From Chromatiales bacterium (GTDB lineage: Bacteria; Pseudomonadota; Gammaproteobacteria; Chromatiales; Chromatiaceae), in the NCBI GenBank assembly GCA_028280505.1, contig JANQLO010000065.1:1-48949 (forward strand): DNA of 48,949 nucleotides, given 5' to 3'. The translations under genes were made by a program, and so were the position numbers. The stretch's first letter is position 1. The number at the start of each line of letters is the position of its first letter. The notes below the pieces were generated by a model, which made no database searches, was not told the origin of the DNA, and saw nothing but the letters and a program-made list of their open reading frames with translations. Shown here one piece after another: positions 27,229 to 36,667 of the stretch.

Positions 27229-27468
27229 TTAGACCATTTCGCCCGGATGCGCGCGCGCCGGGTTCCACTGGATGCCGACGGTGGCAAGCACCACATGGGG
27301 CAGCAAAACGAGCAAAATCAACAAGATTGCGGATACCGGACCGATGTCGAGCACACCCTTACTCGGGCCGAGATCAGTGTATAAACCATGGGCGTGGTAA
27401 ATCAGCGGCAGATGCAACAGCGCAAAACATGCGCTGACTATCAATCTGCGTGTCCAACTGTCTGACAT
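27229..27468 (-). CDS. Small two-pass membrane protein of unknown function
   Basis: The product is 79 residues with two hydrophobic segments (about 8-27, LIVSACFALLHLPLIYHAHG, and about 44-66, SAILLILLVLLPHVVLATVG). GGAG lies about 12 bases before ATG 27468. No family is recognised. It is transcribed towards the 64-residue membrane protein, 239 bases away, and the two may share a role. Confidence 0.55.
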   Translation of the reverse strand: MSDSWTRRLIVSACFALLHLPLIYHAHGLYTDLGPSKGVLDIGPVSAILLILLVLLPHVVLATVGIQWNPARAHPGEMV

Positions 27469-27639
27469 CGATGGGAGCTCCGAGACTTTATACGTCAGCG
27501 ACCCGATCGCCTTGATTGGCTCGGTATCGCACGGTGTTCGTAATGTCTTAGCGCCCGGCGGGTGCGTGACTTTATTTATTAAGGAAAGGTCTTCCTGACC
27601 GATAGGCCGTATGTGTCACCTTGGCGAGATTGGGTGAAA

Positions 27640-28377
27640 TCAGTGGCGTAACAGCAATGAAATACCGCTAATCACTAACAGGATACTGACCGCAATTTGG
27701 AACGTGCGTTGGCTGATGTTGGTGTGGATGTGTCCACCGAGATAGAGCCCGATACCCATTATCGGTAGCGATAGTGCTGCAAAAATGAGCCATTCGAGAT
27801 TGAAGTAGCCGCTTGAAAGATAGCCGATCAGACGGCCGGCACCATCGAGCAGAAAAATGGTGGCGAAAGTCGCGCGAAACTGAGTCTTTGGTAGACCGCG
27901 ATGCTTCAGATAGGCGACATAGAAGGGACCACCGGTGCCGAAGAGGGTGCCTACCAGGCCGCCGAGGCCGCCTGCGGGAGCTGCCCAGACTGCCGAAGCA
28001 GGCCGGTTGCCGTCTTTGTAAAACAGGGTATAGAACGCGTAGGCGAGTACGAAGACGCCGAGTGCGTGTGCCAGCATGACCGAATCGACGGTCGTGAATA
28101 AATAGAGGCCGGCAAGCACGCCGATGAGGCTGAACGGCAACAAAGGCAGGATCTGGCGCCATTGAATATGCTGTCGATCGCTTAGCCCGTGGCTGGCCGA
28201 AGCGACATAGTCGAGGAACACCACCAGCGGGACGACGATGGTCAGCGGCATGACCAACGCCAGCAGCGGAATCGCGATCAGCCCGGAACCAAAACCGGCA
28301 ACGCCACGCACAAAATAGGCGGCCGTGAGAATAACCGCGCCAAAAATCCAATGCGCTGAAGTAATCGACTCAAGCAA
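27640..28377 (-). CDS. TauE/SafE-family (TSUP) anion exporter
   Basis: This 245-residue inner-membrane protein has seven to eight hydrophobic helices and the family hallmark near the start (YFVRGVAGFGSGLIAIPLL), repeated in part in the second half (GLVGTLFGTGGPFYVAYL). TSUP proteins move sulfite, sulfoacetate or related organic anions, which would fit a sulfur-metabolising cell, but the substrate cannot be read from sequence. The only plausible start is a TTG at 28377, shortly after an in-frame stop; no better ATG exists within the first helix. It lies downstream of recN on the same strand but is separated by a 344-base spacer that probably holds its own promoter. Confidence 0.88.
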   Translation of the reverse strand: MLESITSAHWIFGAVILTAAYFVRGVAGFGSGLIAIPLLALVMPLTIVVPLVVFLDYVASASHGLSDRQHIQWRQILPLLPFSLIGVLAGLYLFTTVDSVMLAHALGVFVLAYAFYTLFYKDGNRPASAVWAAPAGGLGGLVGTLFGTGGPFYVAYLKHRGLPKTQFRATFATIFLLDGAGRLIGYLSSGYFNLEWLIFAALSLPIMGIGLYLGGHIHTNISQRTFQIAVSILLVISGISLLLRH

Positions 28378-28721
28378 AAAATCGCCCTTGATGTGGGTGT
28401 ATTACATGCCTAGGATTTTGTCCCGGCTGTTTCTTGCGTTCTTCCTTGTCCGATCTGAATGCGCCGGTTAACGGCGCTTGGTACATCGTGCGAATCTATG
28501 TCGTAAGCACGTATTTATTGTGTGTGGATTTCATCGATTTACGACATACATTGCAAGCGAATTATTGCAATTGTGCGAATCGCATTCTTAATTCATTGCG
28601 TTTTCTTTAGTCTATGTCGCGCGCTTCGCGCCACATCGCTTTTGATTGATGGGAAGCGCCTTCCTGATGCGATTTTTGTATTTCGGATGCCCCGTCGAAA
28701 CAAGCGGAGACACGCGTCGGG
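28378..28721. other. AT-rich intergenic region with several inverted repeats
   Basis: No gene is supported here. Visible structure: TATGTCGTAA at 28497-28506 and its exact reverse complement at 28539-28548; ATTGCAA at 28550-28556 with TTGCAAT at 28565-28571; and GTGCGAATC occurring near 28488 and 28573. These cluster upstream of the TauE-type gene and could be regulator sites. Confidence 0.4.
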
Positions 28722-30395
28722 TTATGGCGCCTCCTGCGCCTGTCGGATCATTTCGTCGGCGTGCCTCAAGGTTTGCTCCGTGATATCGATACCACCCAGC
28801 ATACGGGCGATTTCGTCGATCCGTTTGTCTGCGTCCAGGGGTTCGATATGGGTTTCGGTGTTTTCGCCGTCGGTAACCTTCTTTACCCGAAGCTGCTGAT
28901 GGGCCTGTGAGGCGACCTGTGGAAGATGGGTGACGCAGAGTATCTGGCGCTCGTCACCGAGGCGGCGTAGCAGCTTGCCGACGATTTCGGCGACTGCGCC
29001 ACCGATGCCTACGTCGACCTCGTCGAAAATCAGGGTGGGCACGGTGCCACAGTTTGCGGTGGCGACCTGGATCGCGAGGCTGATTCGTGACAGCTCGCCG
29101 CCGGATGCGACGTCGGCCAAGGTCGCGGTTGGTTGCCCCGGGTTGGCGGCGACCGTAAAACGAACGTGATCCACGCCATGCGCACCGGGTTGAGTTCGGT
29201 CATTCGCACAATCCACCGAGAAAACGCCGCCTCGCATCCCCAGGGTTTGCATGCTGTCGCTGACCGTCATCGCGAGGGCCTTGGCCGATTTCCGTCGAGC
29301 GCCGCTGAGTTTCTCCGCTGCGGCGAAATAGGCCGACTCGCATTGTTCTATTCGGCCGACCAGCTGTTGTAGCTCCGTATCGGCGTTTTCCAAAGAGGCC
29401 GCCTCGTCGCGCAATTGCTGCAGAAGCCCCTTGAGCTCCGCCGGGGTCGTACGATGTTTGCGTGCCGCGTCGTGCAGCCGACCCAGCCTTTGGTCGATTT
29501 CCTGCAGTCGCTGTGGATCGAGTTCAATCCGGTCTTGGTAGTGACGCAGCTCGGCAACGGCCTCGTCGAGCTGGATACCGGCACTTTCGAGCAACTCTTT
29601 GACGCTGTTCAGTGCCGGATCGATTTCGCTTAACCCGGTGACGGTCGAGAGTACGTCCTGGAGCCTGTGACGCAATGCCGAGTCATTCTCCTCAAGGGCC
29701 GCGAGAACCTGGCTGCCATCGGACAGCAGGCGTTCGGCGTGCGCCAATCGCGCATGTTCGGCCTCCAGTGTTTCCAGGGTTTCGCCATCGCAAACCAAGC
29801 TGTCGAGTTCGTCGATTTGAAAGCCCAGATAGTCCAGACGGTTGATGCGATCCTCGCCGGCCTGCCGTAGCTGTGCGTGGCGGTCGACCAACTCTCGCCA
29901 TTCCTTGAACAGGCGTTTGACCTTTTGCACTTTTGTGGTGAGGTCCGCGTATTCGTCCACCAACGCGCGCTGGGCGTGGGTTTTCAGAAGTGATTGATGG
30001 GCATTTTGGCCGTGGATATCGATCAATTGCTCGCCGAGTTCCCGCAGCGCAGCGGTGGTCGTCGGTATGCCGTTGATGTAGGCCCGGCTGCGTCCTCCGC
30101 GGACAAGTACCCGCCGCAGCAGACATTCGCCGTCGGCGGCCAGATCGCGTTGTTGCAGCCAATCGGCGATGGGGCTGCTCTCATCGATGTCGAACCCGAC
30201 ATTGATTTCGGCCTTGTCGGCACCGCTTCGGATCATGGATCCGTCGGCCTTGTCCCCCAAGGCCAGTCCGAGGGCGTCGATCAGGATCGATTTGCCGGCG
30301 CCCGTCTCACCGGTCAAAGCGGTCATGCCGGGACCGAAAGGGAGATCGAGACTGCGTACGATGACGAGATTGCTGACGGTGATGCGACTCAGCAT
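28722..30395 (-). CDS. recN: DNA repair ATPase RecN
   Basis: This 557-residue SMC-like ATPase holds broken DNA ends together during double-strand-break repair by recombination. The Walker A motif is at 29-36 (GETGAGKS), followed by a coiled-coil middle (about 150-370) with a short hinge, and the C-terminal head has a signature near GGELSRISLA and Walker B in LIFDEVDVGIGG. I use ATG 30395, which gives the RecN-type start MLSRITVSNL with GGAG eight bases upstream; the open frame to 30584 adds 63 unrelated residues that run into nadK. nadK lies 61 bases upstream on the same strand. I see no clear LexA box in that gap. Confidence 0.96.
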   Translation of the reverse strand: MLSRITVSNLVIVRSLDLPFGPGMTALTGETGAGKSILIDALGLALGDKADGSMIRSGADKAEINVGFDIDESSPIADWLQQRDLAADGECLLRRVLVRGGRSRAYINGIPTTTAALRELGEQLIDIHGQNAHQSLLKTHAQRALVDEYADLTTKVQKVKRLFKEWRELVDRHAQLRQAGEDRINRLDYLGFQIDELDSLVCDGETLETLEAEHARLAHAERLLSDGSQVLAALEENDSALRHRLQDVLSTVTGLSEIDPALNSVKELLESAGIQLDEAVAELRHYQDRIELDPQRLQEIDQRLGRLHDAARKHRTTPAELKGLLQQLRDEAASLENADTELQQLVGRIEQCESAYFAAAEKLSGARRKSAKALAMTVSDSMQTLGMRGGVFSVDCANDRTQPGAHGVDHVRFTVAANPGQPTATLADVASGGELSRISLAIQVATANCGTVPTLIFDEVDVGIGGAVAEIVGKLLRRLGDERQILCVTHLPQVASQAHQQLRVKKVTDGENTETHIEPLDADKRIDEIARMLGGIDITEQTLRHADEMIRQAQEAP

Positions 30396-30456
30396 TTGGG
30401 CTCCGCGATCATTCGAAACGATAGGACGCAGTTTGGGGCCGGCGTATTTGTCAGCA

Positions 30457-31338
30457 TTAGTTCTTGGGCAATTCGCCCCAGCCGAGCTTGGCGCGCAGGA
30501 CATTGAAATGATCGTGTCCGACCGGGTGCAATAGACGGACCGGGGTGGCATGGCGTCGCACTCGGAGTCGTTCATCGAGGCCAATGGTCAAGCTGGTGGC
30601 GCCGTCACAGGTGATGCGCACTTCCGTCGGATCGGTATGGCCGCAAACCGAAATCTCGATCGCGCTATCGGCACCGACCACGATAGGGCGGTTGCTCAGC
30701 GTGTGCGGGCAAATGGGTACCAGGGCGATCGCTTCAAGATCCGGGGTCAACAAGGGGCCGCCACCGGAGAGCGCATAGGCGGTCGAGCCCGTCGGGGTCG
30801 AGATGATCAGACCGTCCGATCGTTGGGTGTAGACGAAGTGGCCATTGATCCAGGTCTCGAATTCGATCATGCGCGCAATATTCCATTTGTGCAGCACGAC
30901 GTCGTTGAAGGCCAGAACCGGGGTGTGATCGCCGACCTGTGCGCTCAGCAGAAAACGCCGATCCTCGTCGTAGCGACCTTCCAGTACCGCGACCAGGCAA
31001 TCCTGAATATCGTTGGGACTGATATCGACCAGAAAGCCGAGGCGGCCCAGGTTGACCCCGACCAGCGGGATCTGGTGATCGGCGAGTAGCCGCGCTGTAC
31101 TGAGCAAGGTGCCGTCACCGCCAACCGCGATCGCCAGATCGCACTGTGCCGCGAGCGACTCGATCGGCTGACCGCCGCGCATACCGAGCAGCGATGCGGC
31201 ACGGGTGTCCGGCAACATGGTGAGCCCGCGCTGTGACAGCACGGTCTGTAACAGGTCGAGAGTCGACTTCAAGTGGCCGACATCGTCCGGTTTGGCGATG
31301 ATTGCGATACGCCGAAATTCGGTGGTCGTTTCGTTCAC
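30457..31338 (-). CDS. nadK: NAD kinase
   Basis: This enzyme phosphorylates NAD to NADP using ATP or polyphosphate. The diagnostic motifs are visible: GGDGT near residues 73-77, the FNDVVL segment and TGSTAYALSGGGPLL. With the GTG start at 31338 it is 293 residues, the usual size; in-frame starts at 31386 (ATG) and 31413 (ATG) would give 309 or 318 residues, and the true start is not settled. It is divergent from hrcA and precedes recN, an order common in gammaproteobacteria. Confidence 0.95.
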   Translation of the reverse strand: MNETTTEFRRIAIIAKPDDVGHLKSTLDLLQTVLSQRGLTMLPDTRAASLLGMRGGQPIESLAAQCDLAIAVGGDGTLLSTARLLADHQIPLVGVNLGRLGFLVDISPNDIQDCLVAVLEGRYDEDRRFLLSAQVGDHTPVLAFNDVVLHKWNIARMIEFETWINGHFVYTQRSDGLIISTPTGSTAYALSGGGPLLTPDLEAIALVPICPHTLSNRPIVVGADSAIEISVCGHTDPTEVRITCDGATSLTIGLDERLRVRRHATPVRLLHPVGHDHFNVLRAKLGWGELPKN

Positions 31339-31422
31339 TTTATGATTCGATGGCCGATCACCCGATAGGAGCTCGCAAACTAGCATGCGCCTTGCGGGCC
31401 GCCAAGGGCCCAAGTTGGCTTC

Positions 31423-31453
31423 CTTGACACTTAAAAAACGGTCTCCACATAAT
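31423..31453 (+). promoter_or_regulatory. hrcA promoter (sigma-70, overlapping a sigma-32-like site)
   Basis: TTGACA at 31424-31429 and CATAAT at 31448-31453 form a good sigma-70 promoter with 18-base spacing. The same DNA reads CTTGACA (31423-31429), 13 bases, CTCCACATA (31443-31451), a weaker version of the heat-shock sigma-32 pattern seen exactly at grpE and dnaK. Confidence 0.55.
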
Positions 31454-31518
31454 CCGGGAACGCGCCGGGTGCGCTTTAGTCATAAATCCTATGCAGTCAT
31501 ACAGGCGATCGACGACAC

Positions 31519-32580
31519 GTGGTTGATAGTCGCGGGAACAATGTTCTCAGTGAGCGTGCACAGCATTTCCTCAAGGTGCTGATCGAGCGCTATATTCGCG
31601 ATGGTCAGCCGGTCGGTTCACGCACATTGGCGAAAGACGCCGGTCTCGATCTCAGTCCGGCGACCATTCGCAACGTCATGGCCGATCTGGAAGATCTCGG
31701 CTTCGTCGCTTCGCCGCACACCTCGGCGGGCCGCGTGCCGACCGCGTCGGGTTACCGTCTGTTCGTCGATACCCTGTTGTCGCTCAAACCACTCGATGAC
31801 ACCCTGTTGCGGGAGGTCCAGGCGCAGCTCGATAAACAGGGTCAGCCGGCCGGGTTGGTCGAGTCGGCGTCGCGACTCCTGTCCAGCCTGACGCATTTGG
31901 CCGGGGTTGTTATGGTGCCCAAGCAGGATCACGCCAGGATCAAACACATCGAATTCGTGCCGTTGTCGGACGTTCGCGTGCTGACCGTGATCGTTACCGG
32001 TGCCGGCGAGGTCTACAACCGTATTATCGAGACCTCGCGGGTTTTCAATCGTGGCGAACTGGAGCGGCTGAGTAACTACATCACGGAACATTACGGCGGT
32101 AGCGATTTACAGGGTATTCGCAACAAGGTGTTGAGCGAGATGCAGGAGACGCGTCGGCATCTCGATGAGTTGATGATGCAGGCTCTGGAGATCGCCAGCG
32201 CGGCCTTTGTCGAAGAGCGTAGCGACGATTCTGAACGTGGGGACTTCGTAGTCGCTGGCCAAACCAATCTGATGGATTTCGACGAACTGGCGCAGATGGA
32301 CAGTTTGCGCTCGCTGTTCGATGCTTTTACCGAGAAACAGGAAATCCTGCATTTGCTCGATCGTAGTTTGGAGGCCGACGGGGTGCAGATTTTCATCGGC
32401 GAAGAATCCGGTTATGCCACGCTCAAGGATTGCTCGGTGATCACCGCGCCTTACCAGGTCGATTCCGAGGTTGTTGGCGTGCTCGGTGTGATCGGCCCGA
32501 CCCGCCTGGCATACGACAGGGTAATCCCGATTGTCGACATTACCGCCAAAATACTCGGCAGCGCGCTAAGTCCACGCTGA
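31519..32580 (+). CDS. hrcA: Heat-inducible transcription repressor HrcA
   Basis: This 353-residue repressor has an N-terminal winged-helix domain (about 10-85, with VGSRTLAKDAGLDLSPATIRNVM), a central dimerisation domain and a GAF-like C-terminal domain (GEESGYATLKDCSVITAPY). HrcA normally binds the CIRCE element and needs GroEL to fold into its active form. The only reasonable start is the GTG at 31519. It opens the chaperone cluster with grpE, dnaK and dnaJ. I searched the upstream regions of hrcA, grpE and dnaK by eye for CIRCE (TTAGCACTC-N9-GAGTGCTAA) and found none, so its targets probably lie elsewhere, for instance at groESL. Confidence 0.96.
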   Translation: MVDSRGNNVLSERAQHFLKVLIERYIRDGQPVGSRTLAKDAGLDLSPATIRNVMADLEDLGFVASPHTSAGRVPTASGYRLFVDTLLSLKPLDDTLLREVQAQLDKQGQPAGLVESASRLLSSLTHLAGVVMVPKQDHARIKHIEFVPLSDVRVLTVIVTGAGEVYNRIIETSRVFNRGELERLSNYITEHYGGSDLQGIRNKVLSEMQETRRHLDELMMQALEIASAAFVEERSDDSERGDFVVAGQTNLMDFDELAQMDSLRSLFDAFTEKQEILHLLDRSLEADGVQIFIGEESGYATLKDCSVITAPYQVDSEVVGVLGVIGPTRLAYDRVIPIVDITAKILGSALSPR

Positions 32581-32606
32581 TTTTTCCGATTTATTGCCGC
32601 GCGGCC

Positions 32607-32635
32607 CTTGTAATCGCCGTTGGCGGCCCCATGTT
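32607..32635 (+). promoter_or_regulatory. Sigma-32 heat-shock promoter of grpE
   Basis: CTTGTAA at 32607-32613, 13 bases, then CCCCATGTT at 32627-32635. This is one base from the consensus CTTGAAA-N13/14-CCCCATNT. It lies 76 bases before the grpE start. Confidence 0.8.
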
Positions 32636-32710
32636 TCCTCCTGAATATCGTCGAGGCTTTGTGGTCTCGAGTGATTTTGTTTTAAAAAACAAAAGCTTGT
32701 TGAGGTTCTG

Positions 32711-33322
32711 ATGACTGAGCAGCAGGATCGGCCCGCACAGCCGGAAGACACTGAAGAGACACTGACGGCGGCGAACCAAAAGGTTACCGAGGAAACATTT
32801 GAGGACACGGCGGCGGAGATGGAGGCCGATAGCGATATTGCGGAAGAGTCGGCCGAAGATCTGAGCAAGCTGCTCGAACAGGCCCGCGCCAAGGCCGATG
32901 AACATCACGAGCAAATGATGCGCGCGCGCGCCGAGCTGGAAAACCTGAAACGCCGACATGCCCGAGATCTCGAAAATGCCCACAAGTTTGCATTGGACAA
33001 GTTCGTTGCCGAGTTGCTGGGTGTTTGGGATAGCCTCGAACTCGGTCACAGCGCGGCCCAGGACGAGACTGCCGATGTGAACAAGCTCAGGGAAGGCACG
33101 GAACTCACGCTGAAAATGCTGAGCGACGTCATGGCCAAGTTCAATGTCGAACAGATCGATCCGATTGACCAAGCCTTCGACCCCGAGTTTCACCAGGCGA
33201 TGTCGATGCAACCGCGCGCCGACGTGCCGGCGAATACGGTCGTGGCGGTGGTACAGAAAGGCTACACCCTCAACGGGCGACTGGTGCGGCCAGCGATGGT
33301 GATGGTCTCACAATCGACATGA
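32711..33322 (+). CDS. grpE: Nucleotide exchange factor GrpE
   Basis: This 203-residue co-chaperone releases ADP from DnaK. It has an acidic, disordered N-terminus (about 1-50), a long dimeric coiled-coil (about 55-140, ARAELENLKRRHARDLENA) and a C-terminal beta-domain with the family motif VVAVVQKGYTLNGRLVRPAMV. ATG 32711 follows a GAGG ribosome site. It sits between hrcA and dnaK, behind its own heat-shock promoter. Confidence 0.96.
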   Translation: MTEQQDRPAQPEDTEETLTAANQKVTEETFEDTAAEMEADSDIAEESAEDLSKLLEQARAKADEHHEQMMRARAELENLKRRHARDLENAHKFALDKFVAELLGVWDSLELGHSAAQDETADVNKLREGTELTLKMLSDVMAKFNVEQIDPIDQAFDPEFHQAMSMQPRADVPANTVVAVVQKGYTLNGRLVRPAMVMVSQST

Positions 33323-33326
33323 CACG

Positions 33327-33355
33327 CTTGAAAACACGGAAGAAAACCCCATTTA
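33327..33355 (+). promoter_or_regulatory. Sigma-32 heat-shock promoter of dnaK
   Basis: CTTGAAA at 33327-33333, 13 bases, CCCCATTTA at 33347-33355. This is an exact match to the E. coli sigma-32 consensus, 43 bases before the dnaK ATG. Confidence 0.88.
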
Positions 33356-33398
33356 ACCAACAGTTTCAAAAGAATTCCTGACGCGGAGATACAACATC

Positions 33399-35363
33399 AT
33401 GGGCAAGATCATCGGAATCGACCTCGGCACCACCAACTCCTGTGTGGCGGTGATGGAAGGCGAGAACGCCAAGGTCATCGAGAACAGCGAGGGCGACCGC
33501 ACCACGCCGTCGATCATCGCGTTCACCGGTGACGGCGAAGTGTTGGTCGGTCAGAGCGCCAAGCGCCAGGCCGTGACCAACCCCAGCAACACCCTGTTCG
33601 CGATCAAGCGTTTGATCGGCCGTCGTTTCGACGATGCCGTGGTCAAGAAAGACATCGACATGGTGCCGTACGAGATCGTCAAGGCGGACAACGGTGACGC
33701 CTGGGTCGAGGTCAACGGCAAGAAAATGGCGCCGCCGGAGATTTCGGCGAAGGTGCTGCAAAAGATGAAAAAGACCGCCGAGGACTATCTCGGCGAAACC
33801 GTCACCGAAGCGGTCATTACGGTACCGGCCTACTTCAACGACTCGCAACGCCAGGCGACCAAGGATGCCGGCAAGATCGCCGGACTCGACGTCAAGCGCA
33901 TCATCAACGAGCCGACCGCGGCTGCGTTGGCCTATGGCTTGGACAAATCCTCAGGTGACAAGAAGCTTGCGGTCTACGATCTGGGCGGCGGCACTTTCGA
34001 CGTCTCGATCATCGAGGTGGCCGAGGTGGACGGCGAACACCAGTTCGAGGTGTTGTCGACCAATGGTGACACCTTCCTCGGCGGTGAAGATTTCGATATG
34101 CGGGTCATCGATCATCTGGTATCCGAGTTCAAAAAGGACCAGGGCGTCGATCTCAAGAATGATCCGTTGGCCTTACAGCGTTTGAAAGAGGCCGCCGAGA
34201 AGGCCAAGATCGAACTGTCCAGCACCCAGCAGACCGATATCAACCTGCCGTACATTACGGCGGATGCGAGCGGCCCCAAACACATGAACATCAAGTTGAC
34301 CCGGGCCAAGCTCGAGTCGCTGGTCGACGATCTGGTGCAGCGTACCCTGGAGCCTTGCAAGATCGCGCTCAACGATGCCGATGTTTCGGCCTCCGATATC
34401 GACGACATCATCCTGGTCGGTGGTCAAACCCGTATGCCCAAGGTGCAGGAAATCGTCGAGCAGTTCTTCGACAAGGCACCGCGCAAGGATGTCAATCCGG
34501 ACGAGGCGGTCGCTGTCGGCGCGGCTATTCAGGGTGGCGTACTCGGTGGTGAAGTCAAAGACGTATTGCTGCTTGACGTAACTCCGCTGTCGTTGGGTAT
34601 CGAGACTCTCGGTGGCGTCATGACCAAGCTGATCGAGAAGAACACCACCATTCCGACCAATGCGTCGCAGGTGTTTTCGACCGCCGACGATAACCAGACC
34701 GCGGTCACCGTTCATGTCCTGCAGGGTGAGCGTGAACAGGCCGGGGCCAACAAATCGCTTGGTCGTTTCGATCTGGCCGACATCCCGCCGGCACCGCGCG
34801 GTATGCCCCAGATCGAGGTCAGTTTCGACATCGACGCCAACGGTATTCTGCACGTCTCGGCGAAGGACAAGGCAACCGGTAAGAAGCAGTCGATTCGGAT
34901 CACGGCCTCCTCCGGTCTGTCGGATGATGAGATTGATCGCATGGTCAAGGACGCCGAGGCACATGCCGATGAGGACAAGAAGTTCCAGGAACTGGTCAAT
35001 GTGCGTAACCAGGCCGATTCCATGATCCATGCGACCAAAAAGTCCATGGAAGAACTTGGTGAAGACAAACTGGAAGCCGGTGAGAAAGAGGCGATTGACA
35101 AGGCGATTGCCGAACTCGAAGAGGCCATGAAGGGTGACGACAAAGACGACATCGAGGCCAAGACCAAGGCCTTGACCGAGGCATCCGGCAAGATGGCCGA
35201 GCGTCTGTATGCCCAGCAGGGCGGCGATGCTGCCGCAGCAGCCGGTGCGGCCGGGGCAGCTGGCGCGGGCGCCGCCGGTGCCGAGGCGGCAGGTGCCGAA
35301 TCGAAGCCGGCCGATGACGATGTGGTCGACGCCGAGTTCGAAGAGGTTAAAGACGGCAAGTAA
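33399..35363 (+). CDS. dnaK: Chaperone DnaK (Hsp70)
   Basis: This 654-residue ATP-driven chaperone has a nucleotide-binding domain (about 1-385, with [11 protein letters not shown] and [10 protein letters not shown]), the [11 protein letters not shown] linker, a substrate-binding domain and a helical lid. The tail before the conserved EFEEV end is a long Ala/Gly stretch (AAAAGAAGAAGAG), richer than in E. coli. It works with GrpE and DnaJ, encoded on either side. Translation starts at ATG 33399 behind GGAGA. An intrinsic terminator lies between this gene and dnaJ. Confidence 0.98.
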   Translation: MGKIIGIDLGTTNSCVAVMEGENAKVIENSEGDRTTPSIIAFTGDGEVLVGQSAKRQAVTNPSNTLFAIKRLIGRRFDDAVVKKDIDMVPYEIVKADNGDAWVEVNGKKMAPPEISAKVLQKMKKTAEDYLGETVTEAVITVPAYFNDSQRQATKDAGKIAGLDVKRIINEPTAAALAYGLDKSSGDKKLAVYDLGGGTFDVSIIEVAEVDGEHQFEVLSTNGDTFLGGEDFDMRVIDHLVSEFKKDQGVDLKNDPLALQRLKEAAEKAKIELSSTQQTDINLPYITADASGPKHMNIKLTRAKLESLVDDLVQRTLEPCKIALNDADVSASDIDDIILVGGQTRMPKVQEIVEQFFDKAPRKDVNPDEAVAVGAAIQGGVLGGEVKDVLLLDVTPLSLGIETLGGVMTKLIEKNTTIPTNASQVFSTADDNQTAVTVHVLQGEREQAGANKSLGRFDLADIPPAPRGMPQIEVSFDIDANGILHVSAKDKATGKKQSIRITASSGLSDDEIDRMVKDAEAHADEDKKFQELVNVRNQADSMIHATKKSMEELGEDKLEAGEKEAIDKAIAELEEAMKGDDKDDIEAKTKALTEASGKMAERLYAQQGGDAAAAAGAAGAAGAGAAGAEAAGAESKPADDDVVDAEFEEVKDGK

Positions 35364-35401
35364 AGCCGTTGGGGTGTGGCCCTCGGACCGCACCGCGCTC
35401 G

Positions 35402-35440
35402 ACCGTGCAGCGGCCTTTTGGGCGTTGCACGGTTTTGTTT
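35402..35440 (+). terminator. Intergenic (partial) terminator between dnaK and dnaJ
   Basis: ACCGTGCA at 35402-35409 pairs with TGCACGGT at 35426-35433, followed by TTTGTTT. The 16-base loop can form extra pairs. No dnaJ promoter is evident after it, so it probably attenuates read-through and lowers dnaJ relative to dnaK. Confidence 0.65.
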
Positions 35441-35509
35441 GTTGGGACGATCGCGCGGCAAGCGGATCTGAACCGTTGAATCAACGACGCCGATAATGAT
35501 TTAAAGAAG

Positions 35510-36652
35510 ATGTCAAAACGTGATTACTACGATGTTCTGGGGGTGCAGAAGAACGCCAGCGAGGCCGAGATCAAAAAGGCCTATCGCCGTTTGGCGATGA
35601 AGCATCACCCCGATCGCAACACCGGGGAGAAGGCGACCGAGGCTGAAAGAAGCTTCAAAGAGGCCAAGGAGGCCTATGAGGTTTTGTCGGATGCGCAAAA
35701 ACGCGCGGCCTACGATCAATTCGGTCATGCCGGCGTCGATCCATCGATGGGTGCCGGCCAGGGCTTTGGCGGCGGTGCCAGTTTCAGCGACATTTTCGGC
35801 GATGTGTTCGGCGATATCTTCGGTGGCGCCCGCGGCGCCGGTGGCCGTTCGCGTGTGCAGCGTGGCGCCGATCTGCGCTATAACCTGGAACTGAGCCTCG
35901 AAGAGGCGGTTGCCGGGACCAGCGTCAAGATCAAGGTGCCGACCTGGAGTCATTGCGATACCTGTGGTGGCAGCGGGGCGAAAAAGGGGACGTCACCCAA
36001 AACCTGCGGCACCTGTCAGGGAGCCGGCCAGGTACGTATGCAGCAGGGATTTTTCTCGGTTCAGCAGACCTGCCCGACCTGTCACGGCAGCGGCACGGTG
36101 ATCGACGACCCTTGCCCCGTATGCCGTGGCCAGGGTCGTGTGCAGGAGAGCAAAACCCTTTCGGTCAAAGTCCCGCCCGGGGTCGATACCGGTGACCGCA
36201 TTCGTCTGGCGGGCGAGGGTGAGGCCGGTGATCACGGCGGTCCACCGGGCGATCTCTATGTACAGGTGCATGTTCGCGAGCATGCGATCTTCACCCGCGA
36301 CGACAGTCACCTTTATTGCGAAGTGCCGATTCCTTTCACCGCAGCGGCGCTCGGTGGAGAGTTGGAGGTGCCGACGCTCGATGGCAAGGTCAAACTCAAG
36401 ATCCCCGAAAGCACCCAGACCGGTAAGATGTTCCGCATGCGCGGTAAGGGCGTGAAACCGGTACGTGGCGGTCCGCAGGGCGATCTGATTTGCCGCGTCG
36501 TGGTCGAGACGCCCGTGAAGCTGACCGAGCATCAACGCAATCTGCTGCGCGAGCTCGACGAATCACTCAAAGGTGGCGGTTCCAAACACAATCCGAATGC
36601 CCATTCATGGGTCGATAGTGTGAAGGGCTTCTTCGAAAAAATGGGGCTTTGA
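35510..36652 (+). CDS. dnaJ: Chaperone DnaJ (Hsp40)
   Basis: This 380-residue co-chaperone stimulates DnaK ATPase and delivers substrates. It has an N-terminal J domain with H33-P34-D35, a Gly/Phe-rich linker (about 77-110), four zinc-binding CxxCxGxG repeats ([32 protein letters not shown]; about 145-220) and a C-terminal substrate-binding region. It is a full-length type I DnaJ. A weak ribosome site, AAAGAAG, precedes the start. It is convergent with the glutaredoxin-like gene, only 15 bases apart. Confidence 0.97.
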   Translation: MSKRDYYDVLGVQKNASEAEIKKAYRRLAMKHHPDRNTGEKATEAERSFKEAKEAYEVLSDAQKRAAYDQFGHAGVDPSMGAGQGFGGGASFSDIFGDVFGDIFGGARGAGGRSRVQRGADLRYNLELSLEEAVAGTSVKIKVPTWSHCDTCGGSGAKKGTSPKTCGTCQGAGQVRMQQGFFSVQQTCPTCHGSGTVIDDPCPVCRGQGRVQESKTLSVKVPPGVDTGDRIRLAGEGEAGDHGGPPGDLYVQVHVREHAIFTRDDSHLYCEVPIPFTAAALGGELEVPTLDGKVKLKIPESTQTGKMFRMRGKGVKPVRGGPQGDLICRVVVETPVKLTEHQRNLLRELDESLKGGGSKHNPNAHSWVDSVKGFFEKMGL

Positions 36653-36667
36653 GCGACGATATCCGCA

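Noticed and set aside
31339-33398. CIRCE element for HrcA
   Set aside because: Neither half-site TTAGCACTC nor GAGTGCTAA was found in the spacers before hrcA, grpE or dnaK.
34173-35393. 406-codon open frame antisense to dnaK
   Set aside because: Antisense frames over dnaK are a common artefact of its codon use, and the plus strand is unmistakably dnaK.
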